This document shows positions 19,181-28,499 of a DNA stretch of 64,000 nucleotides, one piece after another (within the stretch, counting starts at the first letter, position 1; each line of letters begins with the position of its first letter). Origin of the DNA: Trichomonas vaginalis G3. Taxonomy: Eukaryota > Parabasalia > Trichomonadida > Trichomonadidae. The notes under the pieces were generated by a model. That model was not told the origin of the DNA and searched no databases. It saw only the letters and a program-made list of their open reading frames with translations. The translations under genes were made by a program, and so were the position numbers. The stretch covers positions 10,921,962-10,985,961 of the forward strand of contig NC_067208.1 in the NCBI RefSeq assembly GCF_026262505.1, written 5' to 3'.

Positions 19181-20971
19181 TTATGCATCTTCCTCTTCAT
19201 ATTCGTACTCGTATTCAGGTTCTTGCGGGGCCTGCTTAGCCGGTGGCTTCATTGGAACAGGTTTTTCGATTTCTTCCTCTTCTTCCTCTTCAACATACTC
19301 GTATTCGTCTAATTGTTGCTGAGGTTTTGCCTGCTTCGGAGGATTATTGGCAGGAGGAGCATCTTCTTCCTCTTCGTATTTGTATTCTGTTTCATCATCT
19401 ACTAAATTTGGAGGTGCTACTCTTCCTGTTGGTTGTTTTGGCTTCTGTTCAACCTTTTCCTCTTCCTCTTCTTCTACATATTCGTAGTCATCGTTTGCAG
19501 GTGGTTGATTCTGTTTCGGATTTTGGTTATTTTGCTTTGGAGCTGGTTCAAGATCTTCTTCCTCTTCTTCGTAATCTGATTCTAACTGCTGTTGAGGTTT
19601 AGGTGTCTGCTGCTTTGGTGGTGGCTGCTGAGCTTCATCTTCTTCATACTCATATTCGTATTCTGGTTGAGGCTGATTCTGTTTTGGCTGTGGTTGGCTT
19701 GGCTGAGCTTGTTGTGGTTCATCCTCTTCGTATTCGTATTCATACTGTGGTTCTGGTGCCTTTTGCTGAGAATTAGTGTTATTCTGTGGTTGAGGTTTCT
19801 GTGGCTCATCCTCTTCATACTCATATTCTTGCTGTGGCTCGGGCTGTTTCTGTGGAGGTGTCTTCTTTTGAGAAGCTTGTAGCTGAGGTTTAGAAACAAC
19901 TGCAATTTCCTCTTCTTCATCATATTCGTACTCTGGCTCTGGTTCTGGTTGAGCTTGTTTTGGAGAAGGCTTCTTTTGTTGGCTAGCTTCAGCTTTTTCT
20001 TTCTGAGCAGAATTATTAACATTTTGTTTTGGCGAAGCAGCTGCTGGTTCATCTTTCTCGTATTCATATTCATCCTGAGCGTTTGGTTTCGCTGGTTGTT
20101 CAGCTGGTTTGCCTTCTTCTTTTGATGACGGAGAAGATTGTTTCTTTTCTGAAGACTTTGGTTGCTGAGAAGGCTTTGGAGCTTCATGCTCTGAAGAGTC
20201 TTCTGAAACTTGGCCTTCCATTGTCTGTGTGAGTGTAGTTCTGATATCCTGATCTTCTTCCTCTTCATCCATGTATTCCTCTTCCTCATCATCTGGATTG
20301 AGAAGGTAATCTATATTATCCAACTCGATTTCTGTCATTTGAGAGCCAATAATTGTGATTTGACGAATGGTTTTGACGTCTGTCGATGATGTAGGTGGTC
20401 TACGTAAGAAATTTTCGAATGCTGGATATGAATGGCTTGTAAGTCCGCAGTTTTTGAATGAAAGTTTCACGTATTGATATGGTGAAATTCGGTTTAATAG
20501 AGCTATGACAATTTTCGGTGGAAGTTCGGTATTTGAAAAGTGCAATGACTTCAGTGTCTTGCATGAAGCGATTGCATCAACTAAAGTTTCGAGATATTCT
20601 GGCTTAATTCTCATAGAAGAGATATGGAGATTTGTAAGTGTTCTTGTTCTTGGTAAAACACGTGATAAAATCTTTATTAAGTATGGAACAAATCTTGGCT
20701 TGATTCCAGCAATCGAATCTTCGATATATTGTTCTTTCTTAGGATTTCTCTTGTGATCAATTTTCTGTTTTTCAGAATACTTGAACTCAAAGTCGCATGA
20801 TAATCTAACGTTTTCTGTTTTCTTGTAAAGAATATTTGGTAACGAATTGAAGAATCTCGTATATTGATCGAATGGAATATATGAAAAATCGTAGTGCAGG
20901 TGGTGATAGTCACCACTGCCAATTCTGTACATTGTTTCCAAAGGATAGAAAACTGGGTCGCGTGTACTCAT
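19181..20971 (-). CDS. LRR protein with acidic EYEYEEDE-repeat tail (596 aa)
   Basis: Residues ~1-230 hold degenerate leucine-rich repeats (LTNLHISSMRIKPEYLETLVDAI, KTLKSLHFSNTELP, YVKLSFKNCGLTS), of the CARMIL/RNase-inhibitor type with ~28-residue spacing. Residues ~240-596 are low complexity: about ten acidic modules of the kind EYEYEEDE, separated by Pro/Gln/Lys linkers (PKQNQPQPE and similar). The protein ends in EYEYEEEDA. It is probably a cytoskeletal or membrane-cortex scaffold; trichomonads have large LRR families. The repeats make it a candidate for phase-separating or polyvalent binding. The start MSTRDPVFYP follows a TGATTTTGACAGGATAG leader. Confidence 0.7.
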   Translation of the reverse strand: MSTRDPVFYPLETMYRIGSGDYHHLHYDFSYIPFDQYTRFFNSLPNILYKKTENVRLSCDFEFKYSEKQKIDHKRNPKKEQYIEDSIAGIKPRFVPYLIKILSRVLPRTRTLTNLHISSMRIKPEYLETLVDAIASCKTLKSLHFSNTELPPKIVIALLNRISPYQYVKLSFKNCGLTSHSYPAFENFLRRPPTSSTDVKTIRQITIIGSQMTEIELDNIDYLLNPDDEEEEYMDEEEEDQDIRTTLTQTMEGQVSEDSSEHEAPKPSQQPKSSEKKQSSPSSKEEGKPAEQPAKPNAQDEYEYEKDEPAAASPKQNVNNSAQKEKAEASQQKKPSPKQAQPEPEPEYEYDEEEEIAVVSKPQLQASQKKTPPQKQPEPQQEYEYEEDEPQKPQPQNNTNSQQKAPEPQYEYEYEEDEPQQAQPSQPQPKQNQPQPEYEYEYEEDEAQQPPPKQQTPKPQQQLESDYEEEEEDLEPAPKQNNQNPKQNQPPANDDYEYVEEEEEEKVEQKPKQPTGRVAPPNLVDDETEYKYEEEEDAPPANNPPKQAKPQQQLDEYEYVEEEEEEEIEKPVPMKPPAKQAPQEPEYEYEYEEEDA

Positions 20972-21424
20972 CTATCCTGTCAAAATCAATTAAACGTCTT
21001 TTCAATTGGAAAACGCATGAAGTTACATCAATAAAGATTTGGATTAAATCAGCCCTGGAAATAAGAAAAGGTGCAGGGAAAATTCTCAGTATTGCAGTAA
21101 AGATTAAATCCAGCAATCGAAAGATTATGTGCAATGATCAAATATATGAATTTAAAAGGCTAGGAAATTCGGGATAGAATTTATATGAAGTTGGTAGTGT
21201 AGTGAGGAGGAAGATGAATGAAAAAAGTATTATTTCATGATTGATTCAAAAGAATTTTGGAGCTTTATGTAAGCGATTTCAATAATGATGCGAATATGGG
21301 ATAAATGAATTATTATGAGTTAAATTTCATAAATAATATGTAACCTGAGATATATCAAGAATAAATTATCACAAATTACATTAATAAAATATCTTATATT
21401 TAAAAATATGAGCTATTTCGTGAA
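20972..21424. other. intergenic, no gene seen
   Basis: AT-rich spacer between the LRR gene and the tRNA. Nothing recognisable was found. Confidence 0.5.
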
Positions 21425-21498
21425 GCGCCGTTGGCCCAATTGGATAAGGCGACTGCCTACGGAGCAGTAGAGTCCAGGTTCAAGTCCTGGACGGCGCG
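21425..21498 (+). tRNA. tRNA-Arg (anticodon ACG)
   Basis: The acceptor arms GCGCCGT/ACGGCGC pair over 7 bp. The anticodon stem ACTGC/GCAGT encloses the loop CTACGGA with anticodon ACG. The T arm is CCAGG TTCAAGT CCTGG. The A box (TGGCCCAATTGG) and B box (GGTTCAAGTCC) are typical, and G is the discriminator base. There is no intron and no encoded CCA. A34 would be edited to inosine, reading CGN codons. Confidence 0.95.
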
Positions 21499-21499
21499 A

Positions 21500-21505
21500 T
21501 TTTTT
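21500..21505 (+). terminator. RNA polymerase III terminator
   Basis: A run of six T begins two bases after the tRNA-Arg 3' end. Confidence 0.8.
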
Positions 21506-21760
21506 CTATTTTTACTACTTCTTTTGCATCCTTGTTTCAAAATGCTTCACCAGGATTCTCTTTTAAACAATAGCAATGATGTTTGAATATTAAACTCATT
21601 CATATGAAATTACAGTGAATTATTACAAATTATGATGATTTTACAGAATAATTTTTTCGAAAATTTTGACTTTCCTGGATTTGCAGAGTTTAAATTAAAG
21701 ATATTCTCTGATTGATTATTATCCATGGATCAAACTTGAACCATATTGTTTTTAAATTTA

Positions 21761-21767
21761 TCACTCA
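21761..21767 (+). promoter_or_regulatory. trichomonad initiator (TCACTCA)
   Basis: TCACTCA lies 24 nt upstream of the ATG at 21785. It argues against starting translation further upstream. Confidence 0.45.
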
Positions 21768-21784
21768 ATATTCTAAACGTGTAT

Positions 21785-23197
21785 ATGAATGTTATGAAAG
21801 GATTTCAACAAGAATGGGCCCTGGCTTCTTACAATAGGCAAGAAAGGCTTTTTAATAGCCTGCGGCATGAAAGTAGTGATTCTGATGAAATCTCTTCAGA
21901 TGTCATCATAACATTGGCCAATAATATTGTCAATTCTTACGAAAAAAACAATATTGACACAAATTCCATAATCCAATTATCAGAAAATCTTATTAAAAAT
22001 AACTCATTATCGGTCATTTCTTTCGAGCAAATGAATTTTTTACAAATATTGGTTTCCATCTTTCAAAATTCAAATGAAGAGAATTTGTTACATGCTGTTC
22101 TAAGAATATTCATAGTTTGGACCCATAAATGGGAACAGAAAGTAGGTATTTTAACAAAAGAAGAATTTTCTGTTTATCTTACACAATTTATCTTTATAAA
22201 TAATACTCCAATCTCCTGCATATATCTTTCGTTAAACCTTTTGAACCGATTGCTTATAATTCAACCTCTTTTGAAAATTAAATTAATAGAAGAACTAGAT
22301 ATCTTTAAAAACCTTGTATCTCTATTTGCCAATTGCGATAATGAAAAGCTACGTGATGAAATTCTTCTTTGCATTTGGAGTCTATTACATACAATTCCAC
22401 ACCCAGACTATGAGCACATATCGTCTGTAACCGATCTATTTATAGATTTATTTTCAGATCCATCAGCTCCCAATTTCGAAAAAAGAGTTTATATTGCTTC
22501 AGTTTTTGCAGAATGTAGCGAAAATTGCGCGTTTGTTTTATGCGAACTTTTTAGTCCCGCAGAAATTCTCCCCAATTTTGAAACTTATTCCGATGAGGTA
22601 AAAATATCGATTCTTGATCTCATTAATACTATCCTACTAACTGATGATACATGTACTTCTATGTCAGTTATTTCAGGCCTTACTCTTGATTTCTTTGGTG
22701 GAGTTGCTGATTCCGAAAATGAAGATTTAATTCTTAGCTCTGTACGAATGTTGTGCGCTTTACTCAGAAATGAAGAATGTACACATGAGTTGATACAATC
22801 AGCCCTTGATGATGGAGTGATGGAGCAATTATTTATTTGGTACGATAACGGTACTTTCCAATTGAAGCGATACTCAGCTATTGCTTTACTTCAAGCGTTG
22901 TCATTCCAAACACAATATGTTTTTCACCCATTTATAGTAGATAAAGGATTTTTCGAACTAATGGTCAATTTCTTAGACCTTGGATCTCAAATTGTAACCA
23001 AAGAAGTTTTACATGCAATATTGATGATTGATAACTACTGTAGTGTGAAACAACCATCAATATCCGAACTTATTAACTCATTAAATCTTAAGAAAGAAGC
23101 TTTAGGAATTGATCCATTTGATCCTTCAGATCTAGCTAATTTAGATACTATCCGCGAAGGATTGATGATTCTTAATGATGAACCTTTGTCATTTTAA
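21785..23197 (+). CDS. ARM/HEAT-repeat protein (~470 aa)
   Basis: An all-helical protein with ARM-like helical units (LLHAVLRIFIVWTHKW, KLRDEILLCIWSLLHTI, EDLILSSVRMLCALLRNEE, FQLKRYSAIALLQALSFQ). The N-terminus contains QEWALASYNRQERLFNSLRHESSDSDE, reminiscent of the basic/Ser-rich importin-alpha N-terminus but without a clear importin-beta-binding motif. ATG at 21785 or 21794 is preferred because the initiator lies just upstream. Two further proteins of the same general type lie at 32369-33694 and 34023-35060, suggesting a dispersed family. The function is unknown beyond a likely protein-protein scaffold. Confidence 0.6.
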   Translation: MNVMKGFQQEWALASYNRQERLFNSLRHESSDSDEISSDVIITLANNIVNSYEKNNIDTNSIIQLSENLIKNNSLSVISFEQMNFLQILVSIFQNSNEENLLHAVLRIFIVWTHKWEQKVGILTKEEFSVYLTQFIFINNTPISCIYLSLNLLNRLLIIQPLLKIKLIEELDIFKNLVSLFANCDNEKLRDEILLCIWSLLHTIPHPDYEHISSVTDLFIDLFSDPSAPNFEKRVYIASVFAECSENCAFVLCELFSPAEILPNFETYSDEVKISILDLINTILLTDDTCTSMSVISGLTLDFFGGVADSENEDLILSSVRMLCALLRNEECTHELIQSALDDGVMEQLFIWYDNGTFQLKRYSAIALLQALSFQTQYVFHPFIVDKGFFELMVNFLDLGSQIVTKEVLHAILMIDNYCSVKQPSISELINSLNLKKEALGIDPFDPSDLANLDTIREGLMILNDEPLSF

Positions 23198-23449
23198 CTG
23201 AATTTTCTTTATTTTGTTTATTTTCATAAAACTACTCATGATTGTAAGTAACTTATCAAGAAGTTTTCTATTTTGATACATATATAACATCTATTTTAAT
23301 TATTAGTATTGTTTTATATAAACAATATTTGATTTTGCTTAGTTATGAGTACATTTTAATAGAATTATTTTACCAAATAGATGCTATAATTATATGATAT
23401 GAAAAATTATTGCATTTGAATTGTATAATACAGAATAGCTTTAATATGC

Positions 23450-24406
23450 TTAAGCATAGCTTCCAAAATCATCTGGAAGGTTTGTTCTAACAATTTTCTT
23501 TTGTTCTTCATCAAGTTTTGTTGGGAAGTCAATGAAGAAAGTAACAATAACATCACCACGAGTTTTTGGATCGTCAAAGTACGGAATACCTTTTCCTTTT
23601 ATTCTTCTTTCTTCTCTATGTTGGACTCCATCAAGAGGAATGCTAATTTCCTCTCCATCAGGATTTTCAAAAGTGTAATTTCCTCCATTAAGTATTTCTG
23701 GTAGGGAAATAGTAATATTTCTACGTATATGAACGCCATCTCGTTTGAATACTCCATCTTCTCTTAGATATGCAACAAATATAATTTCATGGCAGCCACG
23801 ATCAATTGGTGAATCAACAAGTTCTGGATAGTACATTCTAAACTTGTCGCTAGCTCCTTTTGGCAAGAAAAGCTTTTCAACTACTAGCATTTGTTGGAAT
23901 GGATTTTTCCTGCACTTTGGGCAACGCTGTCCTCCTTTCTTGCATGTGCATGGAACTGTCCTCATAATTTTAATATTCTTTGTGGCACCATTCATAAAAT
24001 CTATTAAATCGAATTGAACTGGGAAAATAACTACGCCAGGGAAGGAAGGTGACTGGCCTCCGCGATACATTTTCTTGATTTCTGCTAATTCTATATCACT
24101 TCTATATGCAAATACTGAAAAGTTAGTATGATTTAAAATTACATTTCCGAATGAATCGTATAGTTTACGAGAACTTGGGTTCGATAATATATCATGAGCG
24201 AATTCAGTTTGACGCCAAACCTTTTTGGCTCTTTCTGTTGGATTTCTATTTCTGTTATTTTGAATTAATAATCTTTTGTATGACTTTGTGATTTCTTTCT
24301 CTGTTGCATACTTGTTAACATTTAAAACATCATATAGGTTAACATCTTCATACTCGCTTGTATTAATATTATAAGCAAATTGAAGAATTCCAATCAAAGA
24401 TAACAT
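23450..24406 (-). CDS. ER DnaJ-like co-chaperone without HPD (318 aa)
   Basis: A short hydrophobic N-terminus (MLSLIGILQFAYNI) looks like a signal peptide. Residues ~20-88 form a J domain (LYDVLNVNKYATEKEITKSYKRLL...AHDILSNPSSRKLYDSFG). Where HPD should be, the sequence reads NNRNRNP, so the Hsp70-stimulating tripeptide is absent. Residues ~120-310 match DnaJ C-terminal substrate-binding domains, with a reduced zinc-like cluster (CTCKKGGQRCPKC) and the closing pattern IKGKGIPYFDDPKTRGDVIVTF. This resembles ER DnaJB11/Scj1-type proteins. The gene is head-to-head with a thioredoxin-fold ER protein, with only 33 bp between start codons. Confidence 0.85.
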   Translation of the reverse strand: MLSLIGILQFAYNINTSEYEDVNLYDVLNVNKYATEKEITKSYKRLLIQNNRNRNPTERAKKVWRQTEFAHDILSNPSSRKLYDSFGNVILNHTNFSVFAYRSDIELAEIKKMYRGGQSPSFPGVVIFPVQFDLIDFMNGATKNIKIMRTVPCTCKKGGQRCPKCRKNPFQQMLVVEKLFLPKGASDKFRMYYPELVDSPIDRGCHEIIFVAYLREDGVFKRDGVHIRRNITISLPEILNGGNYTFENPDGEEISIPLDGVQHREERRIKGKGIPYFDDPKTRGDVIVTFFIDFPTKLDEEQKKIVRTNLPDDFGSYA

Positions 24407-24439
24407 TGAAAAAAAAAATTTTTTTTTATAAAAAAATAA

Positions 24440-25531
24440 ATGCTGATTCTTTTCATAGTGAACATAATGAAAAAGTTTGAATACTCACAGAGCGAGTTTG
24501 ACGAGTCCTTCAGGACACCATACTTTGCTCTATTTACAAATATGAATAAAAATAAAGGCCAATATTCAGATATTTGGGAACCCATTACTCGTAAATATGC
24601 AAATGACGATACAGTGATATTTTCAGAGATAGCATGCCAATTTCAAGATGAATTTTGTTCAAAATATAATATCAAACTTTTCCCGTATCTTACAATGATA
24701 CAACGCGGTTATCCAAAAGGAATAGAACCAAGAAACTCAACTGATTTTGATAAAATGATACAAGATGAAATTAAATCTGAAAAGATTTTATGTAGAATAT
24801 TTCCAGATGAAATTGTTAGCTACCCAGCAGTTATTTATGGAAGAGAAGGGAAGACTCAAAGTGAAATATGTGACGAGCTCACCCAAGTATTAGATAATGT
24901 TCAAGATCCATACAAATATGGTTACGTTCAAATAAACAAGGAATCTCTTCGTCTTCAAGTTAATAAAAATAAAGAGATTCCATATACTGGAAAAAGATCA
25001 AAATCTCAAGTTCGTGATTTCATATTTGAGTATTCCAAAAGACAGCTTTCAGACTACTCTATCAATGCCAGTAAATCATCTACAAGACGTGTAGCCTACA
25101 TTATTTACCATCCAGACAACTTATCCTCGATTTATGATTTAGGTAAAGCCGCCGATGAAGCAGTTGGAGAAGCCTTTGTTCCATTGATGGATGTTAACGA
25201 ATTCAATTTATTCTTCAATTTTTCTGGAAATTCACTCGCGAATGTTGATGTCCCAGCATTATTGTTATTTAGCAAGCAGATGAAGAAATATTCTATAAGA
25301 ACCCGTTTTATGGATGATGTTACTAATTTCTCAAAATTTTTAGAAGATTTCGTTTTAGGTGATTATGATAGAGAAATGTTCGAAGAACTTGATCCACTAC
25401 CAGAAAAGATGGACTTTAATCCTAAATATAGACTGGCTGTCTCATTACTTTGTGTTGGTATCGTTATTAGTTTCATTATTGCTATTGTCAAGGGGTTATT
25501 CTCCAAATCAGAACAAACTAAGCTTGAATAA
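24440..25531 (+). CDS. thioredoxin-fold ER membrane protein without CxxC (363 aa)
   Basis: It has a hydrophobic start (MLILFIVNI) followed by a thioredoxin-like domain: YFALFTNMNKNKG, WEPITRKYANDDTVIFSEIACQ, then a CSKYNIKLFPYLTMIQRG segment corresponding to the beta-3/cis-Pro part of PDI domains. No CxxC active site is seen, so a redox role is unlikely. A transmembrane helix lies near the C-terminus (LAVSLLCVGIVISFIIAIVKG, residues ~328-350), with a short cytosolic tail (FSKSEQTKLE). The layout resembles TMX-type membrane PDIs. It shares a 33-bp bidirectional promoter gap with the ER DnaJ-like gene. Confidence 0.65.
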   Translation: MLILFIVNIMKKFEYSQSEFDESFRTPYFALFTNMNKNKGQYSDIWEPITRKYANDDTVIFSEIACQFQDEFCSKYNIKLFPYLTMIQRGYPKGIEPRNSTDFDKMIQDEIKSEKILCRIFPDEIVSYPAVIYGREGKTQSEICDELTQVLDNVQDPYKYGYVQINKESLRLQVNKNKEIPYTGKRSKSQVRDFIFEYSKRQLSDYSINASKSSTRRVAYIIYHPDNLSSIYDLGKAADEAVGEAFVPLMDVNEFNLFFNFSGNSLANVDVPALLLFSKQMKKYSIRTRFMDDVTNFSKFLEDFVLGDYDREMFEELDPLPEKMDFNPKYRLAVSLLCVGIVISFIIAIVKGLFSKSEQTKLE

Positions 25532-25730
25532 AACTATTTGTTACTTTTTTAGCATAATTATATAATATTCAAATATTTTTAGATAAACTTTAAATTTTAC
25601 GTATGATAAAACAATTTGTTTTGGTAGACTAGGCTAAAATCAATCAATTTTGGTAAAACTATAAAAATTCGTATTTTCAATTAAGAAAATATTCATTTCT
25701 CGTAGTAGGATTACAGTAAACTTATTTGTT

Positions 25731-25934
25731 TTAAACAGGAGATAAGCGTAATGATCCAAAACTACCGTTTGTTGTTGAAATATCTGTATCAGAATCATTA
25801 TGACGCTTTCCCCATGAAGCTATCATTTTTCTTCTGTCATCTGTTGTCTTTTTCTTCTGTTCATACTTCGCGATAGTTCTTTTTGTTGAATCAAACCATA
25901 ATTGCTTTACAGGAAGGCAATAACCTTCAGACAT
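25731..25934 (-). CDS. small basic protein (67 aa), unrecognised
   Basis: The sequence is well-behaved (YCLPVKQLWFDSTKRTIAKY, KKKTTDDRRKMIASW) with a Ser/Thr-rich acidic end. It has no membrane segment and no signal peptide. It lies 57 bp from the start of the divergent TM9SF gene. The composition suggests a real small protein, but I cannot name it. Confidence 0.45.
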   Translation of the reverse strand: MSEGYCLPVKQLWFDSTKRTIAKYEQKKKTTDDRRKMIASWGKRHNDSDTDISTTNGSFGSLRLSPV

Positions 25935-25981
25935 ACTGTACGTTTAAAAATAAAGTAAAGAAAATATTCCCAAAATCTTTG

Positions 25982-25991
25982 TCACTTTTCA
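25982..25991 (+). promoter_or_regulatory. trichomonad initiator (TCACTTTTCA)
   Basis: TCACTTTTCA lies directly before the ATG at 25992. With transcription starting at the A this gives a leader of only 8 nt, as is usual in trichomonads. It decides the start of the TM9SF gene. Confidence 0.7.
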
Positions 25992-27668
25992 ATGTTTTTG
26001 TTTTTTCGACTTTCAGTTTCATCAATTTATAAAGCAGATTTTGATACATTACGAGTATACTCAACAAGGATAGTATCAAGTTCGCCTGAATATCCAGATT
26101 TGGATCCAATATTTCATAATAATTGCTCGGTAGATGAACTCATTGCAATTTCAAAAGACCAAAACATATTCGATGTGTTTTCAAATACGACTTACACAGA
26201 GACACTCATGAATATTGAATTTGATATTGATTTAAAACCAAAAATTTATTGCAAATCATCATTTTTTGATGAAGATATTAATAAATATATCGAACTTATA
26301 CATAGCAATTACTTTTATGAATATGTTATTGAAGATTATGCCTTTTGGGTTCCAATTGGTTTTGTCCACGACGATGAAACATTTATTTACACTCATACTG
26401 CATTTGACTTATATGAATATAACAACTTTTTGATAAATTGTAATGCAACGGCCTCAAATCCTATTCGAATCCAAGAAAATAACAATATTACTTTCTCTTA
26501 CAGCGCAAAATGGACATCGTCATATAAAAGATCTCAAAATGAATTTCCAGCACCATTAAAATACAATGTGAAATCAAAATTAATTTTTGGAATAATTTCT
26601 CTAGTTTTAGCTTTATTTGGACTTTTAGCGAATGTTTTCTACTTGAGGAGTAAGTATAGAATAAAAAGTGAAAAGCAGAACCAAGACAGCTTATTTGAGC
26701 CAGAAGAAGACGACGGATTTGCAAGTATGGTTTGTAGAGAGGCTTCTTCCAGTCCAAAGAACAATGCAATATTATCTGCTATATCAGGCAATGGAATCCA
26801 TGTTTTATTGTCGACTATTGTGTTTTCATTTGTTTCATTCACTGATAAGTTTTATTCAAATGGAATTCCTGTGTTCTTCACATTTATTGGATCACTAATA
26901 GCTCTATCTCATTTTTCTGGATTCTGTAGTATCTTTATTTCTGCTATTTTTGATAATAGAGATTGGAAATTTATTTCTACCCTTCATATTATATTTGGAT
27001 CCATTGTATCGTTTGTAACAGTCGTTATATACAATTTCCCTGCGCTTTTCCAAAAAGAAATGTCTTCAAATTCACTTTTTTCAATTCCGATTTTATTTGA
27101 GTTATTACTTGTATTTTATACGCCACTAACAATGTTTGGAGCATATCTATGCTCAATTCTTTATCCATTCAGAATGATAAACACTCCAAACCAAAGTAAA
27201 ATTAATTTGTCCAAAGAAGACCCAATGCTACTTCAAAGTTACTTCATTGCTACTATTGTTACAGTAGTTGTATATATATTATTGAAAAAAGAGTTCAAAA
27301 TGTTTTGTTTAGCTTATTCTGAAAATCAATTCTCCAGTTTCTTTAAATTGTTGGCAATTTACGTAGCAATGTTCTTCTCTGTTATGACTCTTATTGGAAG
27401 TTTTTCAATCCCTCTTCTTTTCCATAATAATTGCTTCAAATGGCACTGGAGAGTTGCAATTTTAGGTATAATACCAGGAATGGTGTTCTTAATTATGTCA
27501 TCTTCAACAGTTTTTTCCAACGATTTTATCACGAAATCTCAAAAAACTTGTTTTATTGCATTATTATTTGCTGCTTCATGCGGAATTTCAGTATCTGGTT
27601 CTGCAATATCATTTTTATCTGCTTTGTTAACAGTTAGATTAACTTTTCCTCTTGGAAAAGTCGAATAA
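25992..27668 (+). CDS. TM9SF / nonaspanin (EMP70) family protein (558 aa)
   Basis: It has a signal-like start (MFLFFRLSVSS), a luminal domain to ~residue 190, then nine hydrophobic segments. A block after the first membrane helix (EEDDGFASMVCREASSSPKNNAILSAISGNGIHVLL) corresponds to the family's GWKLVHGDVFRPP..LLSVLVGSG region. YTPLTMFGAYLCSILYPFR corresponds to PLTFVGSYFGF, and WHWRVAILG to the W-rich C-terminal motif. TM9SF proteins reside in Golgi/endosomes and sort transmembrane cargo. The protein is shorter than the usual ~600-640 residues, mainly in the luminal part. It ends in LTFPLGKVE without a canonical KxD/E retention motif. Confidence 0.85.
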   Translation: MFLFFRLSVSSIYKADFDTLRVYSTRIVSSSPEYPDLDPIFHNNCSVDELIAISKDQNIFDVFSNTTYTETLMNIEFDIDLKPKIYCKSSFFDEDINKYIELIHSNYFYEYVIEDYAFWVPIGFVHDDETFIYTHTAFDLYEYNNFLINCNATASNPIRIQENNNITFSYSAKWTSSYKRSQNEFPAPLKYNVKSKLIFGIISLVLALFGLLANVFYLRSKYRIKSEKQNQDSLFEPEEDDGFASMVCREASSSPKNNAILSAISGNGIHVLLSTIVFSFVSFTDKFYSNGIPVFFTFIGSLIALSHFSGFCSIFISAIFDNRDWKFISTLHIIFGSIVSFVTVVIYNFPALFQKEMSSNSLFSIPILFELLLVFYTPLTMFGAYLCSILYPFRMINTPNQSKINLSKEDPMLLQSYFIATIVTVVVYILLKKEFKMFCLAYSENQFSSFFKLLAIYVAMFFSVMTLIGSFSIPLLFHNNCFKWHWRVAILGIIPGMVFLIMSSSTVFSNDFITKSQKTCFIALLFAASCGISVSGSAISFLSALLTVRLTFPLGKVE

Positions 27669-27824
27669 TAAAAATTTGTTTGTATTTTCTTTTGAAATTA
27701 ACATACATATGAAAAATATTTAAAAATAGTCTACAGTTTTAGCTATCAAATGGTTAATAAATGATGTATTACTAAACAAATTTATAATTTTAACAATATA
27801 CAGTAAAAAAGATAAGATATGAGA

Positions 27825-28499
27825 TTACTGTGACATATTATTTGAAATAAACTCTTTCAGTGCTTCCAGTGTTTTGATTGGAAGCGAATCTAAGCTTACT
27901 GTAACACGAAGATCAGGATTTTTCTCTGAAACAATAGGATTGTCTCCCAATTCCGGATTGTACATTCTCAGCAGAGTAAACATCTTTCTCTGTGAATCAG
28001 CATCTGTAAAACGAATAATATTATGGAAGATTTCATTAATAAGATCATTTTGTCTTGTTTCTGATTTAGGCTTGAGAGAAAATAATGTTCTAAGAGCAGG
28101 GAAATTCCTTGGTGGATCTGATAATAAAGAATCAATTTTCCTTTCTAATTCGGCAGCTCTTTCTGCTATCTTCTCGATACGAGCGAATTTCTCATCGTAT
28201 AATTTCTTAAAATAAAGCTTTGCGTAATGGGCAAGTTTGCCATAATCATTCTCTCCGTTAAATTTAATAGCATTATCCCAGACTAAATTAACCTCCTCTT
28301 TCCATCTTTTTGTAGATTGGTATTCACGCTTTTCAAGGCGATGATAAATTCTGTATAAATCTTGTGGGTTTTTAATTAACTCTGTATAATGCGGAATGGT
28401 TTCTTCTTTAATAAGCCTGAATGGACCTGTGCATGGTGCTTCAAGCAAATTTTTCATTATTTCGAAACACTTAGACCAATTTTCTTCTTCCATGAACAA
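27825..28499 (-). CDS. bromodomain-NET protein (224 aa)
   Basis: Residues ~5-100 form a bromodomain (CFEIMKNLLEAPCTGPF, HYTELIKNPQDLYRIYHRLE, VNLVWDNAIKFNGEND), with the Asn that contacts acetyl-lysine present in KFNGEND. The usual first-position PxDY motif is modified. Residues ~150-224 resemble the extra-terminal (NET) domain of BET proteins (NPDLRVTVSLDSLPIKTLEALKEFI). It is compact, as in other parabasalid single-bromodomain BET-like readers. The likely role is binding acetylated histones in chromatin. The start could be Met1 or Met3. A TCATTTTTG initiator-like motif lies just upstream on the coding strand. Confidence 0.85.
   Translation of the reverse strand: MFMEEENWSKCFEIMKNLLEAPCTGPFRLIKEETIPHYTELIKNPQDLYRIYHRLEKREYQSTKRWKEEVNLVWDNAIKFNGENDYGKLAHYAKLYFKKLYDEKFARIEKIAERAAELERKIDSLLSDPPRNFPALRTLFSLKPKSETRQNDLINEIFHNIIRFTDADSQRKMFTLLRMYNPELGDNPIVSEKNPDLRVTVSLDSLPIKTLEALKEFISNNMSQ

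Noticed and set aside
19582-20292. 236-codon and other long frames overlapping the LRR gene
   Set aside because: They are by-products of the low-complexity EYEYEEDE repeats read in other frames; composition (M, N, K, L, S only) is not protein-like.
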